Positions 42,165 through 53,090 are shown, counted from the stretch's first letter. The stretch: 64,000 nucleotides of DNA from Deltaproteobacteria bacterium (GCA_021737785.1 JAIPDI010000017.1:1-64000), one strand, 5' to 3'. Notes: generated by a model not told the origin, from the sequence alone. Program-made: numbers and translations.

Positions 42165-43082
42165 ATGCCTGGAAAAGACTATTATAAAATATTAGGGGTA
42201 TCCAAGTCAGCCTCCCCCGAAGAGATCAAGAAGGCCTATCGTAAACTGGCGCTTAAATACCACCCGGACCACAACAAGGGGAACACCTCTGCCGAGGCAA
42301 CATTCAAGGATCTCAATGAAGCCTATGCTGTGCTGCGGGATTCTGAAAAACGAAAACAATACGATATGTTCGGGGCGGAAGGCTTCCAAAATCGATTTAC
42401 ACAGGAAGATATCTTCAAGGGCTTCGATCTGAACAGCATTTTCAGGGAATTCGGCTTTGGCGGTGGCGGCAGGGGGCAGAATCCATTCAGCCAGATGTAT
42501 GGTGGAATGGGTGGGTACGGCCGAGGGTCCGGCGGCTTCCAAGGCCATGGACAGGGTGCAAAGGGTCAGAACCTGGTTTATGAACTCCCGATGACCCTAG
42601 AGGAACTGAGCAACGTTACGAACAAGACGATCGCCTATCAGGTCGATGGGCGCCAGGAGAGACTCTCTGTCAAGATCCCTTCCGGAATGAAGGGGGGCCA
42701 GAAATTGAGATTACAGGGAAAGGGGCAGCCCGGCCTTTACGGGGGCCCATCGGGAGATCTCTATATACAGATCAAGGAATTGGATCACCCAATCTTCAGG
42801 AGGGAGGATGCGGATCTTTACGTAAAACATAAGATCAGGTTTTCTGAAGCCGCATTAGGCGCGGAAATCGAGGTGCCGACCATCGAACAGAAGGTGTTGA
42901 AGCTGAAAATCCCTCCCGGAACCCAGGATAACGCCAAATTCCGGCTCAAGGGGTACGGCATGCCGCGCTATAAGGATACGGGTAAAGGAAATGCCTATGT
43001 TGAAATCAACATTGCCGTTCCGAAGAAACTGACAAAAGAACAGAAATCCCTGATGGAATCGTTGAAAGAGGCAGGGTTGTAG
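42165..43082 (+). CDS. DnaJ-class co-chaperone without zinc domain (CbpA-like)
   Basis: A 305-residue J-protein. The J domain (2-70) has the essential H-P-D in K-Y-H-P-D-H-N-K, followed by a Gly/Phe-rich linker (about 90-135) and two C-terminal beta domains ([11 protein letters not shown] typical). The cysteine-rich zinc repeats of DnaJ are missing, so it is a class II protein that stimulates DnaK ATPase. No CIRCE-type operator is seen upstream. The next gene follows 15 bases downstream. Confidence 0.9.
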   Translation: MPGKDYYKILGVSKSASPEEIKKAYRKLALKYHPDHNKGNTSAEATFKDLNEAYAVLRDSEKRKQYDMFGAEGFQNRFTQEDIFKGFDLNSIFREFGFGGGGRGQNPFSQMYGGMGGYGRGSGGFQGHGQGAKGQNLVYELPMTLEELSNVTNKTIAYQVDGRQERLSVKIPSGMKGGQKLRLQGKGQPGLYGGPSGDLYIQIKELDHPIFRREDADLYVKHKIRFSEAALGAEIEVPTIEQKVLKLKIPPGTQDNAKFRLKGYGMPRYKDTGKGNAYVEINIAVPKKLTKEQKSLMESLKEAGL

Positions 43083-43097
43083 ATCACGAAATCTGAT

Positions 43098-44072
43098 ATG
43101 AAGGCAATCTGCGTTTTTTCTGGTGGCCTCGACAGCATGTTGGCCGCTGAGGTGGTAAGGGCCCAGGGCATTGATGTCCTGGCCCTTTTTTTTGAAACGC
43201 CTTTTTTCGGGCCTGCCAAGGCCAGGAAGTCCGCCCGCACCATAAACCTGGCGCTCAAGGTGGTAAACATCACCCGCCGTCACTTAGAGGTGGTCCGCCA
43301 TCCCAAATCCGGGTATGGCAGGGCCATGAATCCCTGTGTGGACTGTCACGCCCTGATGTTTCGAATCGCCGGCGAAATGCTGGAATCAGAAGGGGCCTCC
43401 TTCGTCTTTACGGGTGAGGTCCTGGGACAGAGGCCCATGTCTCAGACCAGGGGCTCTCTGAATCGCGTCGCCAACGAAAGCGGGCTCCATCGGCTCCTGC
43501 TGAGGCCCCTCTCGGCAAAGCGCCTTCCGCCAACCCTCCCTGAAGAAAACGGTTGGATACAACGGGACCGGCTTTTCGATTTCCAGGGACGTTCCAGAAA
43601 GCCCCAGATGGAGATGGCAAGACATCTCAATATATCTGACTATCCCCTGCCGGGCGGGGGGTGCCTCTTGACCGAAAAGGGATTTTCCCGTCGGCTGAAA
43701 GATTTATTAACGGATAGGCCGGAAGTGGAAATACGGGAACTGGAACTTCTGAAAACAGGCAGGCATTTCAGGATCGGGCCACATACAAAGCTGGTGGTGG
43801 GCAGAAACAAGGAAGAGAATGAGATCATTCAGCAGTTGGCAGGTGAACAGGATATCATCTTAAAGTCGGTTTCGGTTCCCGGACCCACCGTGCTTCTTTC
43901 CGGAGAGCTTTTCGAGAACTCTCTCGACATGGCGGCCGCCATCACTGCCGCTTACAGTGACACCGTGGGAGGGGATGCCAGCGATGTCAGGATCAGTCGA
44001 AGCGGCCGTGAGCTCAGAGTTTTGTCCGCGCCGGTGCGTGACAAGGGGGAATATAAGGGGTATATGATTTAG
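43098..44072 (+). CDS. PP-loop ATPase, tRNA thiolation-like (MnmA/ThiI-related)
   Basis: A 324-residue protein. The N-terminus has the PP-loop S-G-G-L-D-S at residues 8-13, followed by an adenylation-type domain; C-V-D-C-H lies near 78-82 and G-G-G-C-L-L further on gives another conserved cysteine. The C-terminal ~120 residues resemble the RNA-binding NFACT-R-like domain found fused to this family. It is likely to activate a tRNA base for sulfur insertion, but the exact nucleoside is not clear. It probably shares a transcript with the DnaJ-like gene. Confidence 0.75.
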   Translation: MKAICVFSGGLDSMLAAEVVRAQGIDVLALFFETPFFGPAKARKSARTINLALKVVNITRRHLEVVRHPKSGYGRAMNPCVDCHALMFRIAGEMLESEGASFVFTGEVLGQRPMSQTRGSLNRVANESGLHRLLLRPLSAKRLPPTLPEENGWIQRDRLFDFQGRSRKPQMEMARHLNISDYPLPGGGCLLTEKGFSRRLKDLLTDRPEVEIRELELLKTGRHFRIGPHTKLVVGRNKEENEIIQQLAGEQDIILKSVSVPGPTVLLSGELFENSLDMAAAITAAYSDTVGGDASDVRISRSGRELRVLSAPVRDKGEYKGYMI

Positions 44073-44143
44073 GGATTGGGGAATTCAGGAATGCGGAGAT
44101 TTATGGCGTTATCTGCCTAATCGGCGAAATCTGTGGATGGGAT

Positions 44144-45517
44144 TCAGGAGAGTCCGTACTCCTTGATCTTGGAGATGAGCATCGGCCTGCTGACTTCCAG
44201 AAGCCTGGCCGCCTGGGTCCTGTTCCCATTGGTGGCTTTCAAGGCCTTTACAATCAGATTCCGCTGAAGATCCCTGGAGGCCTTCTTGATGGAAAGACTC
44301 CCCCCGATGGAAATCTCCCTGGAAACATCCCTCCCATCGACCAACTCGGGGGGGAGCTCTCCAGGCGTTATCCATCGCCCCGCGGATAGGAGCACGGCCC
44401 TTTCGATCACATTTTCCAATTCTCTAACATTGCCAGGCCAATCGTATCCCATCAGCATGGCCATGGCATCGGAAGAGGGGCCTTCCACCTTCTTCTTCAG
44501 CTTTTCGTTAAATATGTCTACAAAATAACCGATCAACAGGGAAACATCTCCCTTTCGTGTCCTCAAGGGGGGGAGATGAATGGTCATGACATGGATCCGA
44601 TAATAGAGGTCCTCACGAAATCGTCCCTCAGCCACTTCTCTTTCCAGGTCCTTCGATGTGGCCGCAACCACCCGGACATCGATCTTTCTTGAGCCCGCGC
44701 CCCCCAGGGGGGTAATCTCCTCTTCCTGAAGTGCCCGCAACAATTTTACCTGAAGGGAATAGGGCATTTCACCGATCTCATCAAAGAAAAGGGTTCCTTT
44801 GTCCGCTTCCTCAAAGCGGCCCGGTTTATCCCTGTTGGCATTCGTGAAGGCCCCCTTTTTGTACCCAAACAGCTCGCTTTCAAGAAGGCTCTCTGGAATG
44901 CCGCCGCAGTTGATGCTTACCAGGGCCTCCGAAGATCTCGGACTGTTCGCGTGAATCGCCCTGGCAATCAGCTCCTTGCCGGTCCCGCTCTCCCCTGTAA
45001 TGAGAACCGTTGTTTTGTGCTCGGACACCTTCTCCACAAGCTCAAACACGCGGGCCATAGGCTCACTGCGGGCGACAATATTTCCAAACGAGTATCGTTT
45101 TTCGATCACACCGATTCTGTCCTTAAGCCTCAGATTTTCTTTCCTGAGGGCCTCACGTTCCTCAGCCTTTTTCAAGGTGAGGAGGACCTCGTCTGTCTTG
45201 AACGGTTTTGAAATGTAGTCGTACGCCCCCTGATTGATGGCTTCCAGCGCGATTTCCACTGTCCCATAGGCCGACATCATGATGTAGATCTTCTCCGGCT
45301 GCTGCAAAACCGCCTCTTTCAAGAAAGCCATGCCATCCATGAGGGGCATTCGTATGTCGCAGAGAATGTAATCGAAGTCAGTGCCGGCCATCTGCTTCAG
45401 ACCCTCCATGCCATTGCCGGCGCACACGACCCTGTAGCCTGCTTTTTCCAATAGTGTCTTCAACATATGCCGCATGTTCTCTTCGTCATCGATCACGAGG
45501 ACACGTTGTTGAGGCAT
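44144..45517 (-). CDS. Sigma-54-dependent response regulator (NtrC family)
   Basis: A 457-residue activator: receiver domain (1-120, acceptor Asp in Y-I-L-C-D-I-R-M-P), AAA+ domain (about 145-385) with Walker A G-E-S-G-T-G-K-E, the sigma-54 contact loop G-A-F-T-N-A, Walker B G-T-L-F-F-D-E-I and R-E-D-L-Y-Y-R, then a Fis-type helix-turn-helix ([11 protein letters not shown]). It lies 74 bases after, and on the same strand as, a membrane histidine kinase that is its likely partner. The nearby prepilin peptidase gene suggests pilus regulation, but that is only context. Confidence 0.93.
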   Translation of the reverse strand: MPQQRVLVIDDEENMRHMLKTLLEKAGYRVVCAGNGMEGLKQMAGTDFDYILCDIRMPLMDGMAFLKEAVLQQPEKIYIMMSAYGTVEIALEAINQGAYDYISKPFKTDEVLLTLKKAEEREALRKENLRLKDRIGVIEKRYSFGNIVARSEPMARVFELVEKVSEHKTTVLITGESGTGKELIARAIHANSPRSSEALVSINCGGIPESLLESELFGYKKGAFTNANRDKPGRFEEADKGTLFFDEIGEMPYSLQVKLLRALQEEEITPLGGAGSRKIDVRVVAATSKDLEREVAEGRFREDLYYRIHVMTIHLPPLRTRKGDVSLLIGYFVDIFNEKLKKKVEGPSSDAMAMLMGYDWPGNVRELENVIERAVLLSAGRWITPGELPPELVDGRDVSREISIGGSLSIKKASRDLQRNLIVKALKATNGNRTQAARLLEVSRPMLISKIKEYGLS

Positions 45518-45591
45518 GACATGTTTCCCCTTTCACAGGTTCAGGGTTGAAAATTGGATCCGATTCCTTAATTCCTCAATTCTTAAATCTC

Positions 45592-47154
45592 TCAATCCCT
45601 TGGCTTCGGGTTCACGGCCAAGGGAATATCCACAATTACACATGTCCCCCTGCCGGCGGGACTTTCAACCCGAATGGCGCCTCCCAATCCTTTCATGATG
45701 GTATAGCAGACAGAGAGGCCGAGCCCGGTGCCCTTTCCCGGTGCCTTGGTCGTAAAGAACGGATCAAAGATTCGGCCCTGGGCCTCCAATGGAATTCCCG
45801 TACCTGTATCCGTAACAGTCACCCGAATGAACCCGTCATTATTGTCGGTCTCGATCTCCAGCATCTTCCGCGAATCCGATTGATCTGACATCCCCGCATC
45901 CGACATGGCATCGGCAGCATTGAGTATGATGTTTAGAAAAACCTGCTTGAGCTGGGAAGCATTCGCCCGCACAAGGTCGTTCTCCGCCTTCAGGGCCTGC
46001 TGAATATCAATCTGCTCCATCATCGGCTGAGATTTGAGCATATGCACGGTCTCCGTGATGAGTTCATGGACCGCTGTTTCTTCACTGTGAGGACCTGATG
46101 TCCTTGAAAAATCAAGAAGTTCTCTAATGATCAGATGGATACGGTTTACCTCCGCCTCGGTTCGCCCCAAAAAATCGTCCCTCTCCTCACGGCTCAAGTC
46201 CCCCCTCTTGAGCAATTCCAGATAGCCCAGGATAATGCCCAGAGGATTGCCGATCTCGTGGGCCACACCGGTGGCAAGGCGTCCCGCCGTAGCCATTTTT
46301 TCAGAACGGATCATGTCGTTCTGGGCCTTCTTGATCTCTCTATTGGCCGTTTCCAATGAGGCGATATGTGCTTTAAGTTCCTCCTTATTTTCCTCGAGCC
46401 GCGTCAGCATCATCTTCAGAGAACGGAACAGTTGCCCGAATTCATTTCTCGAGGTCTCGCCCGCCGGAACCAGGGCGGGCCATTCATCAAATTTCTCGGT
46501 AATGGTCAGAAGCCTCCGGATCGGTTTTAGGACGGTTCGCGAAAGCAGATAAATCCCGAACAGGACCAGGATCATCGTGTTCAGGCAGATATAGCCCAGA
46601 ACCACGCTCTCCGATGATCTTAATGTCTGATAGAGGGGAAAGAGATCAGCGCCGATGGCCGCAGCGCCCAACGTTCTACCCTTGAAAACCATCGGCGCGC
46701 ATATCCTGATCCTCTCCGGCGCAAACCAGGTTACTCCCCAAATTTTCCCGAAAAACTCAATAGACGCCTGCTCCGTTCTCAAGGTCTCGATACAATGGAT
46801 AAACGCATCTTCCCCGTTGTTTTCCCACATGGCGATACGGGGAATCCTCATCCCTTCGGCACTGACCATCAAAACCGATGAGAATTCCCCCTTCTTGAGT
46901 ACCTGGGCGATCTCCTCTCTGAGCCGCTGGTCCGGTGCGGGCGGCCCCTGAGAGTCCTCCCGCGTCATCATCTCATAACCTGCTATCTGTCCGATGCTGT
47001 GAATAAGGAGGTGCCCCATTTCTATCTTTGCATCGATCATGTCCCTTTCTGCAAATCGGATCATTACAATATTGATGAGAAGCATGGCAGAGACGATCAG
47101 CAGGCTCAGACAGGCCACAATGCCGGTCTTCAGGCTGTACAAGGGAAACCCCAA
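45592..47154 (-). CDS. Membrane sensor histidine kinase
   Basis: A 520-residue kinase: TM1 (about 10-30), a periplasmic sensor (about 35-180), TM2 (about 185-208), a HAMP-like linker, a coiled coil (R-L-E-E-N-K-E-E-L), HisKA with [12 protein letters not shown], and HATPase with D-T-G-T-G-I-P and G-K-G-T-G-L-G-L-S. The HEIGNPL form is typical of partners of sigma-54 activators such as the regulator just downstream. The signal sensed is unknown. Confidence 0.9.
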   Translation of the reverse strand: MGFPLYSLKTGIVACLSLLIVSAMLLINIVMIRFAERDMIDAKIEMGHLLIHSIGQIAGYEMMTREDSQGPPAPDQRLREEIAQVLKKGEFSSVLMVSAEGMRIPRIAMWENNGEDAFIHCIETLRTEQASIEFFGKIWGVTWFAPERIRICAPMVFKGRTLGAAAIGADLFPLYQTLRSSESVVLGYICLNTMILVLFGIYLLSRTVLKPIRRLLTITEKFDEWPALVPAGETSRNEFGQLFRSLKMMLTRLEENKEELKAHIASLETANREIKKAQNDMIRSEKMATAGRLATGVAHEIGNPLGIILGYLELLKRGDLSREERDDFLGRTEAEVNRIHLIIRELLDFSRTSGPHSEETAVHELITETVHMLKSQPMMEQIDIQQALKAENDLVRANASQLKQVFLNIILNAADAMSDAGMSDQSDSRKMLEIETDNNDGFIRVTVTDTGTGIPLEAQGRIFDPFFTTKAPGKGTGLGLSVCYTIMKGLGGAIRVESPAGRGTCVIVDIPLAVNPKPRD

Positions 47155-47166
47155 GACGCTACCTCC

Positions 47167-47943
47167 TCACAGGAATAAGCCGAAATACCACCTGGTCAGA
47201 TCCCGTCCGAAGAAAAGGTATAGCAGGGTGCCTAAGGAAAGGAATGGACCAAAAGGTATCCTGAACCGATACCCTTCGCCGGCACAGAGGATGAAGACCA
47301 TACCGATGACCGCACCCGTCAGCGAGGCGATGAGCACGATCAAAGGGAGCGCCTGCCAGCCCATCCACGCCCCGATCATGGCCAACAGCTTGATATCGCC
47401 CCCGCCCATTCCCTCTCTTCCGGTGATCCGTTCATACGCGATCGCCACAAGATACAGAGACCCTCCTCCGGCCAGTGTCCCGATCAGCGAGTCGAGCCAG
47501 TAAACGCTCCAGGGAAACAACGAAACCGCCCATCCTGCCGCCACTCCGGGCAGGGAGAGAACATCGGGGATGATCCTGTGGTCCAGATCGATAAAGCTGA
47601 TCGTCACCAGTGTGCCAGCGAAAAGGAGTAAGAGAAGGTATTGAAAACTGATCCCATATGTGGTAAACAGAAAGAGGCTCAAGAGAGCGATCAGCGACTC
47701 CACAATCGGATAGCGCAGTGAAATAAGATGTCGACAGTGACGGCATTTCCCCATGAGAAAAAGAAAACTCAGGAGGGGGATGTTGTCATAAAACCGGATT
47801 CGTTCACCGCAATGGGGACACGAAGACGGGGGATGGAGAATCGACTGTTTGTGAGGAATGCGATGAATACAAACATTCAGGAAGCTTCCCAGAGAAAGCC
47901 CCAGCAGGAAGGAGAAGATCTGCCCTGTTATGCCAAGACTCAT
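47167..47943 (-). CDS. pilD: Prepilin peptidase (type 4, A24 family)
   Basis: A 258-residue inner-membrane aspartic protease that cleaves and N-methylates type IV prepilins and pseudopilins. The methylase part has G-S-F-L-N-V and two zinc pairs, C-P-H-C and C-R-H-C; catalytic aspartates are in D-L-D-H-R-I-I-P-D and G-G-G-D-I-K-L-L. Around seven membrane segments follow. I chose ATG 47943 because homologues start shortly before G-S-F-L-N-V; in-frame ATG 47973 and GTG 48000 are alternatives. It starts 12 bases past the sensor kinase start region, so co-transcription with the two-component genes is likely. Confidence 0.88.
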   Translation of the reverse strand: MSLGITGQIFSFLLGLSLGSFLNVCIHRIPHKQSILHPPSSCPHCGERIRFYDNIPLLSFLFLMGKCRHCRHLISLRYPIVESLIALLSLFLFTTYGISFQYLLLLLFAGTLVTISFIDLDHRIIPDVLSLPGVAAGWAVSLFPWSVYWLDSLIGTLAGGGSLYLVAIAYERITGREGMGGGDIKLLAMIGAWMGWQALPLIVLIASLTGAVIGMVFILCAGEGYRFRIPFGPFLSLGTLLYLFFGRDLTRWYFGLFL

Positions 47944-48063
47944 TTGCAAGGACCCTGACAACGCTGCCGGCATCTCGGCATCAATCCTCTGGTTGTCCAC
48001 TGCTCCCTGGTGACGGCCTCATGGCGGCACGGGAAAACAAGATAGTAGAGATCTGGAAAAACC

Positions 48064-48693
48064 ATGGCCAATATCAAGAATTCAGGAACGAAAAAAAAGA
48101 CTGTAGCGCTCTCCATTAATCCGGAGAACCCGCAGCAGCGCCTCATCAACCACGTCAGCGAAACATTGGCGCAGGGGGGGCTCATTGCCTATCCCACAGA
48201 CACCTTTTATGGAATAGGGTGTGACCTCTTCAACAAGAAAGGGATCCAACTCATTTACAGGATCAAGAAACGCCCTCTCAGCAAACCCTTTTCCTTTGTA
48301 TGCGACAGTCTCAAAGAGATCAGTCGATATGCCCAGGTTTCCAATTATGCCTACAAAACCATGAAGCGGCTTCTTCCCGGACCGTACACCTTTATCCTGG
48401 AAGGGACAAACCTGGTACCGAGGATTATGCTGACGCGACGCAAAACCGTCGGCATCCGGGTGCCGGACAACAGAATTACCCTGGGCATTGTACGAACCTT
48501 TGGCCGGCCCATCATCAGCACCAGTGCAGGCTTTGACGATCCCCTGGAGATAAGGGAGGCCTATGGTTCATATCTCGATATGGTGATTGATGGTGGGGTG
48601 TTTGACCAAAGTCCTTCAAGCGTTGTGTCATTGATCAACGACGCGCCCGAGATTATACGAGTGGGTAAAGGAGATGTCAGTAGTTTCCTTTGA
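48064..48693 (+). CDS. L-threonylcarbamoyladenylate synthase-like protein (TsaC/YciO family)
   Basis: A 209-residue YrdC-fold protein. Seen: G-G-L-I-A-Y-P-T-D-T-F-Y-G-I-G, K-K-R-P-L-S-K-P-F, L-P-G-P-Y-T-F-I-L, T-V-G-I-R-V-P-D and S-T-S-A-G. TsaC makes the threonylcarbamoyl-AMP used for tRNA t6A37; YciO paralogues look alike, so the role is probable rather than certain. The K-R-P and S-T-S-A signature residues are intact. Its last 17 bases overlap the 3' end of the converging sppA gene. Confidence 0.8.
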   Translation: MANIKNSGTKKKTVALSINPENPQQRLINHVSETLAQGGLIAYPTDTFYGIGCDLFNKKGIQLIYRIKKRPLSKPFSFVCDSLKEISRYAQVSNYAYKTMKRLLPGPYTFILEGTNLVPRIMLTRRKTVGIRVPDNRITLGIVRTFGRPIISTSAGFDDPLEIREAYGSYLDMVIDGGVFDQSPSSVVSLINDAPEIIRVGKGDVSSFL

Positions 48694-49594
48694 GATTAAG
48701 CCCCGAAATCCCGTCCCACCTGTATTCGATCCGTCCCTCCAGATTGCGCAGCACCCCGGCGATTAACCGGGCCCCTGTCTCGAGTAAGAGATCCAATACC
48801 TCCAGCCTGCGCTTCTTGGCATAGACCAGAGTCACATCTCCCGTAATGCCGGCCAGTTCTTTGGTTATGTCAACGGCGTCTTGAAAATTGCCCAGCACGT
48901 CCACAAGACCGAGTTCCTTGGCACGGGCCCCGGAAAAGATGCGACCGTCGGCGATCTTCTGAACCTGTTCAAGAGGAATCCGCCTACCGCGGACAATTGC
49001 TTCCTCGAACTGATCCTGAATGTCCGTAATCATGGCATCAAGGATCTCTCGGTCTCTCTGGGTCAGTTTCCTGTCAGGTGAGCCGATATCCTTGAATTCC
49101 CCGCTTTTCATGATCTCCAGATCAACGCCGATCTTATTCAACAGCTCTTCCATTCGAACGAATTCCATGATCACGCCGATACTGCCGGTAATCGTGCCCG
49201 GATTGGCCACGATCTTGCTGGCGGGGGCCGCGATGTAATACCCGCCGGACGCGGCAACCGTTCCCATGGACACAACCACCTTCTTGACAAGGATTGTCTT
49301 TTCTATCTCGCGATAGATCTCCTGGCTGGGAGCGATTGCGCCCCCTGGAGAATTGACCCTCAGGACAATGGCCTTGATGGCTGCATCTTTTCTAAATTTG
49401 GCCAAATCAGACGTAACGGTCTGCGAGGAGGAAATAATTCCCTCCACCGGGATGATACCGATTTTTTCACTGAAAAACGAGCCTGAGGAGGGAGACAGCG
49501 ATTTCAGCACCATCACCATGGCGCCGCCCAACACCACAGCAATGACAAGGATGATCATCAGGACTGTGAATATGGAATGCCGCTTGCTTGACAT
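48677..49594 (-). CDS. sppA: Signal peptide peptidase SppA (S49 family)
   Basis: A 305-residue membrane-anchored serine protease that degrades cleaved signal peptides. One N-terminal TM (about 10-32), then the short-form S49 domain with the nucleophile in V-A-A-S-G-G-Y-Y and the general-base lysine in I-M-K-S-G-E-F-K-D-I-G-S-P. The single-domain length is that of SppA-short/Bacillus SppA rather than the E. coli double-domain form. It lies 144 bases downstream of rpsA on the same strand. Confidence 0.92.
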   Translation of the reverse strand: MSSKRHSIFTVLMIILVIAVVLGGAMVMVLKSLSPSSGSFFSEKIGIIPVEGIISSSQTVTSDLAKFRKDAAIKAIVLRVNSPGGAIAPSQEIYREIEKTILVKKVVVSMGTVAASGGYYIAAPASKIVANPGTITGSIGVIMEFVRMEELLNKIGVDLEIMKSGEFKDIGSPDRKLTQRDREILDAMITDIQDQFEEAIVRGRRIPLEQVQKIADGRIFSGARAKELGLVDVLGNFQDAVDITKELAGITGDVTLVYAKKRRLEVLDLLLETGARLIAGVLRNLEGRIEYRWDGISGLNLKGNY

Positions 49595-49738
49595 GTATCC
49601 AGCTGATCGTTCACATTGGCGGTTTCAACTGTTCAGGGTTCACCCAAAAGCCGGACGTAGATCCGGGCCGTTGACAGGCGCGGACCGACGTCTGGTGATG
49701 GGGGTTCAGAATAGAATATTTCCAGCACGGCACGGGTG

Positions 49739-51748
49739 TTATTCAGATGCTTTGTCGGATTCGGATTGCGATTCCTCCGGAGAGCCGTTATCGGTTTCCG
49801 TGTGTTCTCCTGATTCAGGTTCAAGCGGTGCTTCCTCCTGAGGGCCCTCCGCGCCCTCTGATTCCGACCTCCTGGATTGGGACTGCCCCAGATTCATCAT
49901 CTCTTCTCTCAAGAGCTCTCCAAGGTTGGAGGTGGCTTCCTGATTGCTGTTCAGATAGCTTCTGAAAATATCCTTCTCACTGGTCTCTTCCAGCTTCCGG
50001 ATGGACAGGCCGATCTTTTTCTCATCACGGGAGACATTGATGACCTTTGCCTGGATGACATCGTCTATCTGAAATCTCGACAAGGGGTTTCCCTTCTTGT
50101 CCCCGGATATCTCGGAGACATGAACAAGCCCCTCGATTCCCTCTTCCAGCTCAAGAAACAGCCCAAAATCCGTCACGTTGGTCACTGTTCCCGTCACTCG
50201 GGTTCCCGGCTTGTACTTGATCGGGATTTCGTCCCACGGGTCGGTGGTCAGCTGCTTGATACCCAATGAAAAGCGCTCGTTTTCCTTGTCGATATTCAAC
50301 ACCACAGCCCGCACTTCATTCCCTTTTTTGTAAAGTTCCGAGGGATGCTTGATTCTCTTGGTCCATGACATATCAGAGATGTGCACCAGACCGTCTATCC
50401 CTTCATCGATCCCGATAAAGGCGCCAAAATCGGTAATGTTCTTAATCTTTCCCTCTATCGTTGTCCCGACGGGATATTTTTCTTCTATGATATCCCATGG
50501 ATTCGGGGCCACCTGTTTCATCCCGAGGGAGATCCGTTTTCTGGCAACATCCATATTCAGAACAACGGCTTCGATGGTTTCTCCGATACTCAGAAGCTGT
50601 GAAGGATGCCTGACCTTTCGGGTCCAGGACATTTCAGACACATGTATCAGTCCTTCCACCCCTTGCTCCACTTCAACAAAGGCACCATAATCCGTCAGAC
50701 TGACCACCCGGCCGGTAATTTTTGTACCGATGGGATATTTGTCTTCGACCTGACTCCATGGATCAGGCGCCAACTGCTTGATGCCGAGAGAAACACGTTC
50801 CCGCTCCTTATCAAAACTCAAGACCTTTACTTCAATCTCATCTCCGGTCTGATGCATTTCAGAGGGATGCCCGACCCTTCCCCAGGACATGTCGGTAATG
50901 TGGACAAGCCCGTCAATTCCCCCCAGATCGATAAACAGCCCGTAGTCCGTAATATTCTTTACCACCCCACGGAGAACAGAGCCCTCCTCGATGATCTTCA
51001 GGGTTTTTTCTTTCATCGCCGTTCGCTCGGCTTCCAATAAAGCCCGGCGGGACAGAACAATATTACCGCGACGCTTATTGTATTTGACTATCTTAAATTC
51101 ATGCTCGGTGCCCACCAGAGTGTCCATATCCCTGATTGGCCGGAGATCGACCTGAGAACCGGGCAAAAAGGCCTGAAGACCGATATCCACAGAAAGTCCG
51201 CCCTTTACCCTCGATACAATCGTCCCCTTAACCGTCTGGTCGCTTTCATAGATGTCCCTGATCTTATCCCATACCTTGATCTTTGCAGCCTTTTCCTTGG
51301 AGAGCTTGATCGCGCCTTCATCATCCTCTCTCCGCTCAAGAAGAACCTCTATCCTGTCACCGACCTTGGCCGTCATCTGGCCATCGGCATCGATGAACTC
51401 ACGAATAGCGATCTGTCCTTCTGATTTGTAACCGATATCCACCAGGACATATTCCTTATCCACCTGGACAATCTCGCCCGAAACGACCTCCCCCTCCTGG
51501 ATGCTCTTCAAGCTTTCTTCATACATTTGCATAAAGCTGTCGGAATCTTGAGAATCTTCAGCAAGTTCGTCCTCTGACCGGACCGTCAGTTCATCCTCGA
51601 GTGTGTCTTCCGGTTCGGTAGCTGACGCCGTGTCTTTCATGTCCGAATCATTGCCAGAAGTGGTGTCACGATCCGTCTCTGGGTCTAAAGATGTCGTTTC
51701 GTTCTCTTCGGTTACTTCCTGGGTTACAAAGTTCGTTTCCTTTTCCAT
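49739..51748 (-). CDS. rpsA: 30S ribosomal protein S1
   Basis: A 669-residue protein with an acidic N-terminal tail (Glu/Asp/Thr-rich, 1-75), six S1 RNA-binding motifs (V-x-G-x-V-x-x-I-x-x-Y-G-x-F/L-V/I-x-L/V, with G-L-V-H-I-S-D-M-S-W repeated) and an acidic C-terminal tail. It helps mRNA reach the 30S subunit. The tails are longer than in E. coli S1. It follows cmk by 128 bases, the common cmk-rpsA order, and has its own promoter. Confidence 0.95.
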   Translation of the reverse strand: MEKETNFVTQEVTEENETTSLDPETDRDTTSGNDSDMKDTASATEPEDTLEDELTVRSEDELAEDSQDSDSFMQMYEESLKSIQEGEVVSGEIVQVDKEYVLVDIGYKSEGQIAIREFIDADGQMTAKVGDRIEVLLERREDDEGAIKLSKEKAAKIKVWDKIRDIYESDQTVKGTIVSRVKGGLSVDIGLQAFLPGSQVDLRPIRDMDTLVGTEHEFKIVKYNKRRGNIVLSRRALLEAERTAMKEKTLKIIEEGSVLRGVVKNITDYGLFIDLGGIDGLVHITDMSWGRVGHPSEMHQTGDEIEVKVLSFDKERERVSLGIKQLAPDPWSQVEDKYPIGTKITGRVVSLTDYGAFVEVEQGVEGLIHVSEMSWTRKVRHPSQLLSIGETIEAVVLNMDVARKRISLGMKQVAPNPWDIIEEKYPVGTTIEGKIKNITDFGAFIGIDEGIDGLVHISDMSWTKRIKHPSELYKKGNEVRAVVLNIDKENERFSLGIKQLTTDPWDEIPIKYKPGTRVTGTVTNVTDFGLFLELEEGIEGLVHVSEISGDKKGNPLSRFQIDDVIQAKVINVSRDEKKIGLSIRKLEETSEKDIFRSYLNSNQEATSNLGELLREEMMNLGQSQSRRSESEGAEGPQEEAPLEPESGEHTETDNGSPEESQSESDKASE

Positions 51749-51811
51749 TAACGTAGATACCCCCTGAATGTTTTTGCCTGCTTGAATCCCTCCGAATCCC
51801 CTAAATTTCTG

Positions 51812-51840
51812 AGTTTATCAAAACAAAAATAAGATATCAA
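51812..51840 (-). promoter_or_regulatory. Promoter of rpsA
   Basis: Minus strand TTGATA (51835-51840), 17-base spacer, TAAACT (51812-51817), in the cmk-rpsA gap. The long untranslated leader (about 60 bases) could carry S1 autoregulation. Confidence 0.5.
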
Positions 51841-51876
51841 CCATTATTTCCATCAATTTGCTCAGACAGAGCAATG

Positions 51877-52539
51877 CTATCGGTGCTTGATATGCTTCAG
51901 CATCCGCTCAACTACCTCTTGAGCTGTTGAGGCCGTGGAATCGATAATAATGGCATCTTCGGCAGGCCTTAAGGGGGACAGAACCCGCATCCTGTCTTGA
52001 TAATCCCTCTTTAGTAGATCTTCTGCCACCCCCTCCTCCGTGACCGCCTCTCCCCGTGCCAGCCGCTCCCTGAATCTCCTTTCTGCCCTTGCCTCAGCAG
52101 AAGCCGTCAGATAGAACTTCCAGGCGGCCCCGGGAAACACCACCGTCCCCATGTCTCTTCCTTCAGCCACAACTCCGCCGTCCTTTGCCATGTTTCGCTG
52201 GAGGTCCGACATGGCCTCCCGCACCTCCCGTACGGCAGAAATGCTGGAGGAAAGCATGTCCAACTCAGGACTCCGGATGAGACCCGAGATGTCTTCTTTG
52301 CCAAGGATGAGTCTGGGCGGATCCTCCCCCCTGTCAAACCAAAGGTCCATGTTCCTGCAGGCCGTTTCCAATGATCGGCCATCATGAAAATCTATGCTGT
52401 TTCTTTTTGCTGCCAGAGCTACCGCCCTGTACATCGCCCCGGTATCCAGGTATACATAATTAAGTCTCCTGGCCAGCATGCGGCTGACGGTGCTCTTCCC
52501 TGAACCTGCCGGACCGTCGATCGTGATGATCTGATTCAT
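51877..52539 (-). CDS. cmk: Cytidylate kinase
   Basis: A 220-residue (d)CMP kinase with P-loop I-D-G-P-A-G-S-G-K-S-T (residues 6-16), Y-L-D-T-G-A-M-Y-R, R-D-M-G-T-V-V-F-P and S-A-E-A-R-A-E-R-R. The ATG at 52539 puts the P-loop in its usual place; a longer frame from 52608 adds a non-conserved 23 residues. Ahead of rpsA, as in many bacteria. Confidence 0.94.
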   Translation of the reverse strand: MNQIITIDGPAGSGKSTVSRMLARRLNYVYLDTGAMYRAVALAAKRNSIDFHDGRSLETACRNMDLWFDRGEDPPRLILGKEDISGLIRSPELDMLSSSISAVREVREAMSDLQRNMAKDGGVVAEGRDMGTVVFPGAAWKFYLTASAEARAERRFRERLARGEAVTEEGVAEDLLKRDYQDRMRVLSPLRPAEDAIIIDSTASTAQEVVERMLKHIKHR

Positions 52540-53090
52540 ATTGGCTCTTAAATATGCTTCAATCCTGATTTCTTCCGCCGGTCCCACACAGCCGGAACTC
52601 GGGAACACGTAACTGTTCCGGCCCTGATAATCACCTCCCTCCCAAACATGGACTCGTAAATCTCTTGATGGCGGTTGAGTGCGTAATCAAAAAGAAATCA
52701 GTCCGAACCTGGTCCTCAAGAAAAATAAGAGAGGTGGACATCCCCGACGTCTCGGTCCAGGCGGTCGGGGGCCGGGTGCGTGAGTTTGGCCTTTATAGCG
52801 AAAAGACGGGCAAATGTAAACGCCTCTTCCCGAGGGGTACGCCCTTTTTTATCCTTCACAGAATATTTTTGCTGATTTCTCCTTGACTTGAACTCACTGA
52901 TCAACTATTTTCTATTCGATTGCGCAACCGATCAGGAGAGATTCCGTGTCTTCAGATAAGGGCATTATGCACACATGCAACCAGATGCCCGGACGCAAAC
53001 CACACGATAGTCTTTTTCGGCAAACAAACACCGTTTCACAGAAAGAATTTTGAAAAGGGTATTTTGCAAAGGGCTTTACAAGGGGGAAAA
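52540..53090. other. Divergent gap between cmk and the HU/IHF gene
   Basis: 550 bases. Near its right end is a plus-strand promoter (52883-52911). ORFs inside it lack ribosome sites and family features, so I do not call them. Confidence 0.4.
52883..52911 (+). promoter_or_regulatory. Promoter of the HU/IHF gene
   Basis: TTGACT (52883-52888), 17-base spacer, TATTTT (52906-52911), leaving a leader of about 170 bases. Confidence 0.45.

Noticed and set aside
52665-52886. 73-codon plus-strand ORF between cmk and the HU/IHF gene
   Set aside because: No ribosome site and no recognisable features; it ends where the HU/IHF promoter begins.
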